Shown one piece after another: positions 26,710 through 36,116 of a stretch of 64,000 bases of DNA. The notes under the pieces are model-generated. The model saw only the letters and a list, made by a program, of their open reading frames with translations, did no database searches and was not told the origin of the DNA. A program made the translations under genes and the position numbers. Origin of the DNA: Thalassospira lucentensis (GTDB taxonomy: Bacteria; Pseudomonadota; Alphaproteobacteria; Rhodospirillales; Thalassospiraceae). Location: NCBI RefSeq assembly GCF_011806425.1, contig NZ_JAATOV010000001.1, positions 992,001 through 1,056,000 of the forward strand, given 5' to 3'. The number at the start of each line of letters is the position of its first letter. The stretch's first letter is position 1.

Positions 26710-27261
26710 GTGCCCAATCTGAGCAAGTATCTTAGAAAAGGTGCCGAACTCGTCGCGGTGACATTGTTCATCGCGATGTTCGGGATCTTTCTTTTGCAAA
26801 TTTTTGCGCGCTATGTCCTGAACAACCCACTTGGTTGGACGGTCGAGGTGTGCGTTATCCTTTATATTTGGCTGGTGTTCTGGACATCGGCGTTCTTGTT
26901 GCGGGAGTCTGATCATGTTTCATTTAACATGCTGTTTCAGGCCGCCCCAAACAGGACGCGTCGGGTCATGGCCATTCTTGGTCTGTCCTGTATTACGGTG
27001 GCCTTCATTTCCGGGCTTCCGGTGATTATCGATTACGTGATGTTTATGCGGATCGAAAAGGCACCCGTGACGCGCATTGGCCTTGATTACATCTATGCGA
27101 TTTTCCCGGTCTTCATGATCGCCGTTATTATCCGCGGTGGCATATCGCTTTGGCGATTGATGCGCCGTCAAACGTGTGACCAAGAAACCGCTGCGATGGC
27201 CGATGAAATGCCGCCAACCCCTGCTTTAACGTCCCATTCTGATCCGGAGCCCAAGGCATGA
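26710..27261 (+). CDS. dctQ: TRAP transporter small permease (DctQ family)
   Basis: 183 residues, GTG start at 26710, seven bases after the dctP stop. Four membrane helices (about residues 12-34, 48-66, 84-105, 125-145) with the DctQ pattern RYVLNNPLGWTVEVCVILYI. It couples the receptor to the large permease in the inner membrane. Overlaps dctM by 4 bp. Confidence 0.9.
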   Translation: MPNLSKYLRKGAELVAVTLFIAMFGIFLLQIFARYVLNNPLGWTVEVCVILYIWLVFWTSAFLLRESDHVSFNMLFQAAPNRTRRVMAILGLSCITVAFISGLPVIIDYVMFMRIEKAPVTRIGLDYIYAIFPVFMIAVIIRGGISLWRLMRRQTCDQETAAMADEMPPTPALTSHSDPEPKA

Positions 27262-28553
27262 GCATTGCTTTCCTCATTAGTCTGGGTGGTTTTTTGCTGT
27301 TGGGCGCGATCGGGATGCCGATTGCGATTGCCGCACTGGCTGGCGCGATTGCCTATATGTTCATGTCCGGGCAAGATGTGGGCCTTGTTGCCGAGCAGGC
27401 CTTAAACGGGCTGTTTAACAGCTATGTTTTACTGGCCGTGCCGCTGTTTATTTTGGCGGCGAACTTTATGAATGCCGGTACGATCAGTGATCGGTTGCTT
27501 AATTTCTGTATCGCCATTGTCGGGCGTTTTCGCGGCGGACTGGCACATGTCAATGTGCTGGCTAGTGTGATTTTTTCGGGCATGTCGGGATCGGCGATTG
27601 CCGATGCGGCCGGGATTGGCCGGGTGATCATTGAATTGATGACACGCGATAATCGCTATCCCGGTGGGTATGCCGCCGCATTGACGGCGGCCTCAAGCGT
27701 GATTGGCCCGATCATTCCCCCGTCTATTCCCATGATCCTTTATGCGCTGATTTCAGGATCGTCGATTGGCTATCTGTTTTTGGCGGGGATTGTACCGGGC
27801 CTGTTTATGGCCTTGGTTTTGATGATCCTTAACGTGATTGTGGCGCATAAGCGCGATTTTAAGCGCGATGAGGTCGTGCCACTGCGCGATATCCCGCGTC
27901 TGACTTTACGGGCGTTCCCGGCTTTGATGTTGCCGGTGATTTTGCTGTATGGGATTTATGGCGGCGTTACCACCCCGACCGAGGCCGCAGCGATTGCCGC
28001 GATTTACGCCCTGATTTTGGCCGCGCTGTTTTATCGTTCGGTCAGCTGGCGTGATTTTTATAAGCTGGTTTTGGATGGGGCGAAATCAACATCGGTTGTC
28101 GGCCTGATCATTGCGTCGGCCTTGGTGCTCAATTACCTGGTTGCCAGTGAAAATCTGCCGTCGATTGTCGCTGATAGCCTGTCGTCAACCGACATGTCCC
28201 CCCTTGCATTCATGTTGCTGATCAATGTGATCATTCTGGCACTGGGCTGTCTGTTTGATGCAACCACATTGCTGTTGATTGTCGTGCCGCTGTTTTTGCC
28301 AACGGCCAGCATGCTGGGCATTGATTTGGTGCATTTCGGGGTCGTGATCACCATCAATATTATGATCGGGCTTATCACCCCGCCTTATGGTGTTTTGTTG
28401 TTTGTCCTGAATGGGGTGACGGGCATTCCGCTGCGCGACATCATTCGCGAAATCTGGCCGTTTGTTTTCGCGCTTTTGGGTGCACTTTTGGTGCTGGTTT
28501 TTGTCCCGGACATGGTGTTGTGGCTGCCACGCATGTTTGGCTATGCGGGATAG
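27258..28553 (+). CDS. dctM: TRAP transporter large permease (DctM family)
   Basis: 431 residues, about 12 hydrophobic helices, including the conserved GMSGSAIADAAGIGRVII and GPIIPPSIPMILYALISGSS segments of the Na+-coupled transport subunit. Completes the tripartite importer. Together with the GntR and DapA-like genes it suggests uptake and cleavage of a sugar acid or related keto acid; the ligand cannot be read from sequence. Confidence 0.92.
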   Translation: MSIAFLISLGGFLLLGAIGMPIAIAALAGAIAYMFMSGQDVGLVAEQALNGLFNSYVLLAVPLFILAANFMNAGTISDRLLNFCIAIVGRFRGGLAHVNVLASVIFSGMSGSAIADAAGIGRVIIELMTRDNRYPGGYAAALTAASSVIGPIIPPSIPMILYALISGSSIGYLFLAGIVPGLFMALVLMILNVIVAHKRDFKRDEVVPLRDIPRLTLRAFPALMLPVILLYGIYGGVTTPTEAAAIAAIYALILAALFYRSVSWRDFYKLVLDGAKSTSVVGLIIASALVLNYLVASENLPSIVADSLSSTDMSPLAFMLLINVIILALGCLFDATTLLLIVVPLFLPTASMLGIDLVHFGVVITINIMIGLITPPYGVLLFVLNGVTGIPLRDIIREIWPFVFALLGALLVLVFVPDMVLWLPRMFGYAG

Positions 28554-28566
28554 ATGTAAATAAAAA

Positions 28567-28592
28567 GACCCCGCTTGGGATCAAGCGGGGTC
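28567..28592 (-). terminator. Terminator of cobK (bidirectional stem)
   Basis: Eleven-base-pair stem GACCCCGCTTG/CAAGCGGGGTC with a 4-nt loop. On the minus strand it is followed by TTTTTATTT, so it ends the cobK transcript; it also lies 14 bp after dctM. Confidence 0.8.
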
Positions 28593-28623
28593 AGCAGCGG
28601 ACTGAATTTCCGATAACGGGTGC

Positions 28624-29409
28624 TTAGTGTTCGTCGAGGAAGTTTTGCACGTTCTGAACGACCGTTTCGGTATCTGACGCCTGCAAAACCGGCTCCCCGC
28701 CGGGGCGTGCGATCATGATGACGGGGATATTTAACGCACGCGCGGCTTCGATTTTGCCAAAGGTTGCTTTGCCACCACTGTTTTTGCAGACAATGACATC
28801 GATCTCGTTGCGTTCAATCAGTTCGATTTCGTTGTCCGCACTAAACGGCCCGCGTGCGAACATCCATTCCCCATAGGCCAGATCAAACGTATCGCGCGGC
28901 GCATCAATCGTGCGCACAAGAAGCCACGTTTTTTCAAGTCCTTCAAACGCATGCAGGTTTTTGGCACCACTGGCGATCAGGGCACGGGTGCCGTGATCGG
29001 GCAAAACAGCGGCGGCTTCTTCGATGGATTGAACCATGATCCAGTTGTCTTGGTCGGTGCGTTCCCATGCGGGGCGATGATACTGGATACAGGGCATGGC
29101 AACCGCATGGCATGCCTTGGCAATGTTGGCCGATATCGCGGTGGCATAGGGATGGGTTGCATCAATCACAAGATCGATTTTTTCGGTTTTGAAATGGGCG
29201 ATGATGCCTTCTGGCCCGCCAAAGCCGCCGATGCGCACCGGGATTCCGTCCGGGATGCTTGGTGCGCTGGTTCGCCCGGCAAGGGATAATTGCAATCGGA
29301 CGTCTTGACCAAATTCATGCTGAAGACTGTGGATTATTCGGTTTGCATCCCCTGTCCCCCCGAAAATAAGAACGTGCATCGGGCGTGTGGCAGATCGGGG
29401 ACGCGGCAT
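28624..29409 (-). CDS. cobK: Precorrin-6A reductase
   Basis: Reduces the macrocycle of precorrin-6A with NADPH. 261 residues. N-terminal Rossmann motif LIFGGTGDANRIIHSLQ, DLVIDATHPYATAISANIA near residue 85, CIQYHRPAWER, and C-terminal DVIVCKNSGGKATFGKI are typical of CobK/CbiJ. The ATG at 29409 has AAAAAGG upstream; an internal ATG ten codons later (MHVLIFGG) is the alternative and matches family starts. Downstream of cbiD on the same strand, 84 bp apart. Confidence 0.92.
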   Translation of the reverse strand: MPRPRSATRPMHVLIFGGTGDANRIIHSLQHEFGQDVRLQLSLAGRTSAPSIPDGIPVRIGGFGGPEGIIAHFKTEKIDLVIDATHPYATAISANIAKACHAVAMPCIQYHRPAWERTDQDNWIMVQSIEEAAAVLPDHGTRALIASGAKNLHAFEGLEKTWLLVRTIDAPRDTFDLAYGEWMFARGPFSADNEIELIERNEIDVIVCKNSGGKATFGKIEAARALNIPVIMIARPGGEPVLQASDTETVVQNVQNFLDEH

Positions 29410-29493
29410 AAATCATAACCTTTTTGGTTTTTGGCCCAAAATCGGGCTTTACGGGGTCTGTTCGGGCAAACAGATCGCAAGATGGTCACATTA

Positions 29494-30615
29494 CTACTGT
29501 GTCATAGATGGGCGGAACTGATCAAAATCGCCATGGCTGTGGCGGGCGATGATTGTTCCGTCACGGTCGATAATGACAATTTCGACCGCAGACGCCCCAT
29601 CCAATGTCGCACGCGCGGCCTCGCTGGCCTGACGTGCAATGAGCTCTGGTATATTAACGTTTTCTGCTTGGCATTGTTCCAACACCTGCTTGGCGGTATT
29701 GGCGGTGCGGGTCGCGTCTTGAAGGGCGGTGTCGCCGCCGCATTGTTTTACCGTTTCTGCCAGTTTATCGAAATCGACCTGTGACCGGCTGCTGTGAAGG
29801 TCAATATGCCCTTGGGCCAGTTTGACCAGTTTGGCAAATCCCCCACAGATGCTGATATGCGCGACCGGATTTTTGCGCAGATATTTCAACATCCCGCCGA
29901 CAAAATCACCCATATCCAAGATGGCTTCGTCGGGCAGGTCATAAAATGTGCGAATGGCGGCCTCGGACGTTTTGCCCGTTGCACCGGCAACATGGACGCG
30001 CCCGGTGGCACGCGCAACGTCAATGCCGCGGTGGATCGAGTGGATCCATGCCGCACAGCTAAACGGAATAACGATCCCGGTTGTGCCAAGGACCGACAAT
30101 CCCCCGACAATGCCAAGGCGCGGGTTCCACGTTTTGGTGGCGATTTCTTGCCCGCCCGGAATGGAAATTTCAATTTCGACATCGGCAGCCACGTCAAATT
30201 CTGTGGCCAGTTCGGTAATTTGGCCAATCATCATTTCGCGCGGCTTTGGATTGATTGCCGGTTCGCCCACGGGCAACGGAAGGCCCGGTTTGGTGATGCG
30301 CCCAACCCCGTCACCGGCGTGAAACGTAATGCCGTTGCCCGGTGTGCCGTGGCGCAGGGTTGCGATGACTTCTGCGCCATGTGTGACATCAGGATCATCA
30401 CCAGCATCCTTGATCACGCTGGCCCGTGCCCAGCCATCGCCGGCTTCGGCCTTGATCAAGGCAAAGGACGGTGTTTCACCACGTGGCAGGGTGATGGTCA
30501 CCGGATTTGGAAACTGACCCGAAAGCATGGCCTGCCACGCAGCACGGGTGGCTGCGGTGGCACAAGCCCCCGTTGTCCATCCTTTGCGCAGCGGTCCATC
30601 CGGTTTTCTTGCCAT
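29494..30615 (-). CDS. cbiD: Cobalt-precorrin-5B C(1)-methyltransferase CbiD
   Basis: 373 residues. Signature GWTTGACATAATRAAWQAML at residues 12-31, VTITLPRGETPSF, GDDPDVTHGAEV, GVGRITKPGLPLPVGEPAINP, and CSAAWIHSIHRGIDVARA. CbiD was defined in the anaerobic (early cobalt) pathway, where it methylates C1. Here it sits beside CobK, and a CobN is in the same window, so it probably replaces CobF in an otherwise late-cobalt pathway. That last point is inference. Confidence 0.93.
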   Translation of the reverse strand: MARKPDGPLRKGWTTGACATAATRAAWQAMLSGQFPNPVTITLPRGETPSFALIKAEAGDGWARASVIKDAGDDPDVTHGAEVIATLRHGTPGNGITFHAGDGVGRITKPGLPLPVGEPAINPKPREMMIGQITELATEFDVAADVEIEISIPGGQEIATKTWNPRLGIVGGLSVLGTTGIVIPFSCAAWIHSIHRGIDVARATGRVHVAGATGKTSEAAIRTFYDLPDEAILDMGDFVGGMLKYLRKNPVAHISICGGFAKLVKLAQGHIDLHSSRSQVDFDKLAETVKQCGGDTALQDATRTANTAKQVLEQCQAENVNIPELIARQASEAARATLDGASAVEIVIIDRDGTIIARHSHGDFDQFRPSMTQ

Positions 30616-30702
30616 TAGTGGGATTTTTTCCTGTTAATCACGTCACCGTACCCTTTATTGATGGCACGGGCAGCCTTTGCTGCGAACAGAATTTTTCTAT
30701 TA

Positions 30703-30758
30703 AACATATTTTTCTGTGTTGTATTTTAAATAATACGATAATTATTCGGAAATATGTT
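30703..30758. repeat. AT-rich nested inverted repeat between cbiD and cobA
   Basis: Outer arms AACATATTT (30703-30711) and AAATATGTT (30750-30758); inner GTATT/AATAC (30721-30736). It lies in the 232-bp divergent cbiD/cobA spacer, clearly more AT-rich than the flanks. Plausible promoter or operator region; no riboswitch features are seen. Confidence 0.5.
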
Positions 30759-30847
30759 GGACGTATCGTTTGATTGTTGTTTAACATATCCTCTTGCGAT
30801 GGTCCTGCACAGATGGGCCACGATACCTTGAACAAAAGTAATGCGCG

Positions 30848-31711
30848 ATGACTTCTCTGGGTCTTGATTTTCCGGTTTTTGAACCGGGTTGGGTTTGGCT
30901 TGTTGGTGCGGGTCCGGGTGATCCGGGCTTGCTGACCCTTCATGCTGTCAATGCCATGCAACAGGCGGATGTCGTTGTCTATGACGCGCTGGTTGATGAC
31001 CGGATTCTGAACCTGTTGCGACCCGATGCAGAACGCATTTATGCCGGTAAACGTGGTGGGCGCCCGTCATCCAAGCAAACCGATATTTCGTTGCAGCTTG
31101 TTGAATATGCCAAAAAGAATCTGCGTGTGTTGCGCCTTAAGGGCGGCGACCCGTTTGTTTTTGGACGCGGCGGCGAAGAAGGCATGACCCTTGTCGATCA
31201 TAATGTGCCGTTTCGGGTGGTGCCGGGCATTACCGCCGGGATTGCCGGTGCGGCTTATGCGGGTATTCCGACAACCCATCGCGATTGCAATGCGTCGGTG
31301 ACATTTGTTACCGGGCACGGGTCCAGCGGGGATGTGCCTGATAACATCAACTGGGGGGCCTTGGCGCAAGGATCGCCCGTGTTGGTGATGTATATGGCGA
31401 TGAAACATTTGCGCCGGATATCGGCCGAGCTGATGGCCAATGGCCGGTCTGGCGATGAGCCGCTGGCGGTGATTAATCAGGCCACCACGCCAGATCAGGG
31501 TATTTTGATTACCACCCTTGCCAACGCGGCCGATGACGTCGAACGTGCCGGGGTTGAACCACCGGCGGTTTGTATTCTGGGTAAGGTGGTCAGCATGCGC
31601 GATCGTTTGAATTGGTTGTCGCCCCAAGATGACGTCAAAGAAGTGCGCAGCATCCCGTTTGAGCAAATCCTTGACCTGATCTCCACCCCGGCTGATCCGA
31701 TAAAAGCCTAA
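30848..31711 (+). CDS. cobA: Uroporphyrinogen-III C-methyltransferase (SUMT)
   Basis: Methylates uroporphyrinogen III at C2 and C7 to precorrin-2, the branch point into cobalamin. 287 residues. VGAGPGDPGLLTLHAVNAM at about residue 19, YAGKRGGRPSSKQTDISLQL, LRLKGGDPFVFGRGGEEGMT and VPGITAGIAGAAYAGIPTTH are all diagnostic. No C-terminal uroporphyrinogen synthase or CysG domain. Divergent from cbiD. Confidence 0.95.
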   Translation: MTSLGLDFPVFEPGWVWLVGAGPGDPGLLTLHAVNAMQQADVVVYDALVDDRILNLLRPDAERIYAGKRGGRPSSKQTDISLQLVEYAKKNLRVLRLKGGDPFVFGRGGEEGMTLVDHNVPFRVVPGITAGIAGAAYAGIPTTHRDCNASVTFVTGHGSSGDVPDNINWGALAQGSPVLVMYMAMKHLRRISAELMANGRSGDEPLAVINQATTPDQGILITTLANAADDVERAGVEPPAVCILGKVVSMRDRLNWLSPQDDVKEVRSIPFEQILDLISTPADPIKA

Positions 31712-31827
31712 GAGGCATGGCGCGCGGCATTTCCTTTAACGCAATTCCCAAGGCAATTGATTTATATCGTTGTTAGGGCCCTCTTTGATGGTCACAATCA
31801 TATCCATCGAATGAACCGGGATGGATC

Positions 31828-32643
31828 ATGGACGAACAACAAGTATTGATCCGCATCCTTGAAAGCGGCTGGGCACAATGTGCGGAAATCCTACAGGATG
31901 ATGGCGGGGTTTTTGCGACGGCGTTGATTGCAGGATTGGTTGGCAGTGTCACCCATTGTGTTGGCATGTGTGGCCCGTTTGTGATCAGTCAGGTCACAAG
32001 CCGGATGGAACAGCTTCCGCTTGAGAAAATGAGCGAGTTTCGTCGCCTGACAGGGGCGGCTTTGCTGCCTTATCAATTTGGCCGATTAACCACCTATAGC
32101 CTTCTGGGCGCATTGGCGGGATTCTTTGCCGATAGTGTTTCGGTACTGGTCGAAGTTTGGTGGATTGGGCCGGTTCTGTTGATTCTGGCCGGGCTGTTCT
32201 TTTTGGTGTTCGGGGTGATGGGCATCGTCCCGCATTTAGGGGGCTTATTTCCCCAGCGGTCTGGTCAAAAGCAGTCCGGGAAAACGTCCGCAAATCAAAA
32301 AATAACATCTTGGTGGAACAACACGTTTGGCGATTGGTTGCGTCCGCTTTTTGCCGCCCCGTTTGGACTGCGCGGGTATCTGCTTGGCGTGATGCTGGGC
32401 TTTATCCCGTGTGGTTTGATTTATGGTGCGCTGGTTCTGGCCGCCGCATCCGGCGCAATGATCAGCGGTGCATTGGTCATGATGGTTTTTGGGCTGGGCA
32501 CGGTGCCGATGATGTTTGTTACCGGCTTTGTCGGCCAATATGCCGCCGGGCGGTTCCGGGCCTTGATGGTGCCGGTTGGGCGGGGATTGATGATTGTTAA
32601 TGCGCTCATCCTTTTTGTTATGGCATCACAATCGTTGACCTAG
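31828..32643 (+). CDS. TauE/SafE-type membrane protein with HCxGMCGP motif
   Basis: 271 residues with about six hydrophobic segments. SVTHCVGMCGPFVIS at residue 37 is the hallmark of the DsbD-like/TauE subfamily often found with cytochrome oxidase assembly or copper-handling genes. Later GFIPCGLIYGALVLAAASG carries a further Cys. Followed 172 bp later by the SCO1-like copper protein, so a role in metal or thiol handling is inferred rather than cobalamin synthesis. Confidence 0.8.
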   Translation: MDEQQVLIRILESGWAQCAEILQDDGGVFATALIAGLVGSVTHCVGMCGPFVISQVTSRMEQLPLEKMSEFRRLTGAALLPYQFGRLTTYSLLGALAGFFADSVSVLVEVWWIGPVLLILAGLFFLVFGVMGIVPHLGGLFPQRSGQKQSGKTSANQKITSWWNNTFGDWLRPLFAAPFGLRGYLLGVMLGFIPCGLIYGALVLAAASGAMISGALVMMVFGLGTVPMMFVTGFVGQYAAGRFRALMVPVGRGLMIVNALILFVMASQSLT

Positions 32644-32815
32644 TGGTCTGTCGTTCGATGATTTCAAAAAATTCACGTCGGGTTGCGCAAGTGTGAGCTG
32701 TCGCACATCTGCGATACTTGCATGATTACAATGGGCATCTATAGTGCCCGCACAGTTTTCACACTTGATTGGCCTGACACAGGCCATCGACAAATACACG
32801 TAAAGAGGTGGGCGC

Positions 32816-33430
32816 ATGAGCAAAAAGACGCTTTTGGCTATTCTGGCAATTGCGCTGGTTCTGGGCATCGGGTTGACCTATCGGCTGATGATGATGGGAA
32901 CCGAAACCCAATCATCTGGTGCCGGTTCCATTGGCGGGCCGTTCGAACTGGTTACTCAGAACGGCGATACTGTCACCGAAAAGGATTTCGCCGGAAAATA
33001 TATGCTGGTCTATTTCGGCTATACATTCTGTCCGGATGTTTGCCCGACCGAATTGCAGGTCATGGGCACGGCCTTGGATATCATGCCAGAAGACATCGCC
33101 AAGGAAGTCACGCCGATCTTTATCTCTGTTGATCCGGAGCGTGACACGATTGGTGCGATGGGCGCCTATGTGCCGCATTTCCACGAACGCATGGTTGGCC
33201 TGACAGGTACGGTTGCCCAGACATCTGCTGCGGCCAAGGCGTATCGTGTGTATTACGCCAAATCGATCCCGGATGGTGAGCCCGAAGATACAGATTCCTA
33301 TCTGATGGATCATTCATCCTTTGTGTATCTGATGGACCGTGACGGGGCCTTTATTCGCCACTTTAACTATGGCACGCCCCCTGAAGACATGGCCAAGGGC
33401 GTTACCGAGGCTGTGGAAAAGCGCGGCTGA
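32816..33430 (+). CDS. SCO1/SenC/PrrC-family copper chaperone
   Basis: 204 residues. N-terminal membrane anchor (residues 5-25), then a thioredoxin-like domain with the copper-binding CPDVCP motif (YFGYTFCPDVCPTELQVMG) and the conserved His in LMDHSSFVYLMDRDG. SCO proteins deliver copper to the CuA site of cytochrome c oxidase. The cox genes are not in this window. Follows a TauE/SafE-like protein. Confidence 0.9.
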   Translation: MSKKTLLAILAIALVLGIGLTYRLMMMGTETQSSGAGSIGGPFELVTQNGDTVTEKDFAGKYMLVYFGYTFCPDVCPTELQVMGTALDIMPEDIAKEVTPIFISVDPERDTIGAMGAYVPHFHERMVGLTGTVAQTSAAAKAYRVYYAKSIPDGEPEDTDSYLMDHSSFVYLMDRDGAFIRHFNYGTPPEDMAKGVTEAVEKRG

Positions 33431-33517
33431 TTTAAATGAGACGGGGCCAAATCAAGCTGGGCCAGGTTATGGTCCGGCCAAGTCAGGTGGGCGCGATAGA
33501 GGTCGGAGACATGTTAA

Positions 33518-34915
33518 ATGCATAACAAAGCATCCGGCACATCTGGCGCGCCCAGCCCACGCGGTATTGTGATCGCGGCCCCGTCATCGAACAGCGGTAA
33601 AACCGTGATCACCTTGGCCCTGCTGCGTGCCTTAAAACGTAGCGGTGTTGCGGTTGCCGCGGCCAAAACCGGTCCTGATTATATTGATCCGGCCTTTCAG
33701 GCGGCGGCCTGTGGGGCAAGCTGCATCAATCTTGATTCCTGGGCGATGGACCGCGACCAAATCCAGACACTTGTTGCCCGGCAACTTGCCGATCAGCGCG
33801 ATGCAAACGCGTTTATGGTCTGCGAAGGGGTGATGGGCCTTTTTGACGGGGCGGCAAACGGCATCGGATCGACGGCCGATTTGGCGGCGATGATGAATTG
33901 GCCGGTTGTTTTGGTGGTAGATGTCAAAGGGCAATCGGCGTCCGCCGCGGCGCTTATTTCCGGCTTTGCCACGTTTCGGGCTGATACCCGCATTGCTGGT
34001 GTGATCCTGAACCGGGTGGGCAGTGACCGCCACAAACAGATGATTATGGATGCCTGTGCCAAACACCTGCCAGACATTCCCGTCATCGGTGCGGTGCGCC
34101 GCAGTGCTGATTTAACCCTACCTGAACGCCATCTTGGTCTTGTACAGGCTGGCGAACATCGCAAGCTGGATGATTTTCTGGATCGGGCAGCCGATATCAT
34201 CGCCCAAGACGTCGATCTTAAGGCTTTTGCGCAGTTGGTTTCGTCCCAATCATCACTGATGACGCAAAGCACAGCGAATGAACCAACGCCCATGGGGCAA
34301 TCGGCGGATATTTCGCCGTTGGGGCAGCATATTGCCATTGCGCGTGATACGGCGTTTGCCTTTGCCTATCGCCATCTGCTTGATGGCTGGGCGCGCGCCG
34401 GTGCAACACTTTCGTTCTTTTCCCCGCTAAATGACGAGGTCCCCGATCCGACGGCGGACGCGATTTATCTGCCGGGGGGATATCCTGAACTTTTTGCCGC
34501 CGAACTGGCAGACGCATCCCAGTTTAAAGCCGCAATGCGAACTGCCGCCCAAAACGGTGTTACGATTTACGGCGAATGCGGGGGCTATATGGTGTTGGGC
34601 GAGTCCCTGATTGATGCCAATGGCGACCGCTATGAAATGCTGGGGCTTTTGGCGGTCGAAACCAGTTTTGCTGCGCGCAAGCTTCATCTTGGTTATCGGC
34701 AGGCAAGCTTGGCGCAGGCCACACCATTTGGCCCCGCAGGCACAGTTGTACGCGGCCATGAATTTCATTACGCCAGCACACTGTCAGAAAACGGTTCGCC
34801 ATTTTGCCATATGAAAAATGCCATGGGTGATGACCTTGGTACGGCAGGGCTGATGCATGGGACTGTCTTTGGTTCGTTTTTCCATGTGATTTCGGCCCGG
34901 CCAGAAGACGCCTAG
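33518..34915 (+). CDS. cobB: Hydrogenobyrinic/cobyrinic acid a,c-diamide synthase
   Basis: Amidates the a and c side chains with glutamine and ATP. 465 residues. P-loop APSSNSGKTVITLALLRAL near residue 22, KTGPDYIDPAFQAAACG, CEGVMGLFDGAANG; C-terminal amidotransferase domain with YLPGGYPELFAAEL, nucleophile Cys in YGECGGYMVLGESL, and HEFHYA. With CobN present it probably acts on hydrogenobyrinate. Not directly linked to another cob gene; SCO1 precedes by 87 bp. Confidence 0.95.
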   Translation: MHNKASGTSGAPSPRGIVIAAPSSNSGKTVITLALLRALKRSGVAVAAAKTGPDYIDPAFQAAACGASCINLDSWAMDRDQIQTLVARQLADQRDANAFMVCEGVMGLFDGAANGIGSTADLAAMMNWPVVLVVDVKGQSASAAALISGFATFRADTRIAGVILNRVGSDRHKQMIMDACAKHLPDIPVIGAVRRSADLTLPERHLGLVQAGEHRKLDDFLDRAADIIAQDVDLKAFAQLVSSQSSLMTQSTANEPTPMGQSADISPLGQHIAIARDTAFAFAYRHLLDGWARAGATLSFFSPLNDEVPDPTADAIYLPGGYPELFAAELADASQFKAAMRTAAQNGVTIYGECGGYMVLGESLIDANGDRYEMLGLLAVETSFAARKLHLGYRQASLAQATPFGPAGTVVRGHEFHYASTLSENGSPFCHMKNAMGDDLGTAGLMHGTVFGSFFHVISARPEDA

Positions 34916-35071
34916 TTTGGCTGTCTCGTTTCCATTTTGCGGTTCAGTGTGTCTTTTTTCTAAGGGCACGGCCCTTTGATGTGATAGGCAGGGGTTCCTT
35001 GATGAAGCCCGCACGACATTCAATATACTTGGACGCCGCCACGTTTAAAGGTGGCCCAAGCGAGAGAGAAA

Positions 35072-35536
35072 ATGACCGATAAAGATACTGCCGCACGCCC
35101 CGAAAAACCGTTTTGGGAAGTTAAAAAACTTTCCGAGATGACCCAACAAGAATGGGAATCGGTGTGCGATGGATGCGGGAAATGCTGCTTGCACAAGCTT
35201 CAGGACGAGTATGATGATGCGGTCTATTACACGTCGGTCGCGTGTCGATTGCTTGATTGCGACTCTTGCCGTTGTAAGGATTATCCAAACCGGACACAGC
35301 ATGTTCCCGATTGCGTCCAGCTTTCCAAGGAAAATGTCGAAACATTGGGCTGGATGCCATCCACCTGTGCCTATCGTTTGTTGTCAGAAGGCAAAGGACT
35401 TGCCGATTGGCATCCGCTGATTACCGGCGATCCAAATTCCGCCATCAAGGCCGGCATGTCGGTGCAAGGGATGTGCATTCCCGAAGATGAAGCACATCCT
35501 GACCTAACCCGTTATATCGTCAAATGGCCGGCATAA
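35072..35536 (+). CDS. YcgN/UPF0260 cysteine-cluster protein
   Basis: 154 residues. The cysteine-rich pattern CDGCGKCCLHKLQDEYDD, CRLLDCDSCRCKDYPNR and VPDCVQLSKENVETLGWMPS (with a further Cys in STCAYRL) identifies the YcgN/YkgJ-type family, thought to bind a metal cluster. Function unknown. ATG at 35072 chosen; an in-frame GTG is seven codons earlier. Confidence 0.85.
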   Translation: MTDKDTAARPEKPFWEVKKLSEMTQQEWESVCDGCGKCCLHKLQDEYDDAVYYTSVACRLLDCDSCRCKDYPNRTQHVPDCVQLSKENVETLGWMPSTCAYRLLSEGKGLADWHPLITGDPNSAIKAGMSVQGMCIPEDEAHPDLTRYIVKWPA

Positions 35537-36116
35537 TGCACGGGCGTTAACGCGTTGGCGTATTTGTCATTTCAAATAGGCGGCGAAGCTGCCGTTGTCT
35601 GAGCGCATTTTTCTTTCAGGTGATCGTGTTTTGGCGCGGTCATAATATTGGGCCAGCGCCACTGATGTATGCGTCCGTATATTGTGCTGTGAATTTACTG
35701 AAGAATTATTGCCGAAAAGCATAAGTCGGTGTGATCCGCGAAGCGCTTCATGCCGTATCGAGCTGCGACTATAAAAATAACGGTGTGATATAGCGTCTCA
35801 AGAGTGCCTTTAAATGGCAGAATGCGCCAAGTCATCTTGGAAAAACCAAGGCGGCTATTGGATCGATCAAGAAGTACGTGTGAGAGCGCGCGTTTTCAGC
35901 GCTTAAATCCGATTTCACCGGTCGAAAAACACGCTTTTCTCTGAGTACAAAATTTCCCTCTGTAACCGATAGCACCATGTTTGGGCATCTTTAGGTCCGG
36001 GCCTTGTTGCCTGCGCATAATTGGATGTCTGTACGCTGTGCGGTACTTGTGCCTGATCTTTTTTTAAGGATCGGCTGGACACTTTGTTTAACGATACATG
36101 ATTGAGGTATTTCAAC
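35537..36116. other. Gene-less stretch before the chemoreceptor
   Basis: About 580 bp with no convincing gene on either strand. An open minus-strand frame at 35915-36193 overlaps the chemoreceptor start and has no SD or family resemblance. I see no tRNA, riboswitch or strong hairpin. It probably holds the chemoreceptor promoter. Confidence 0.55.
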
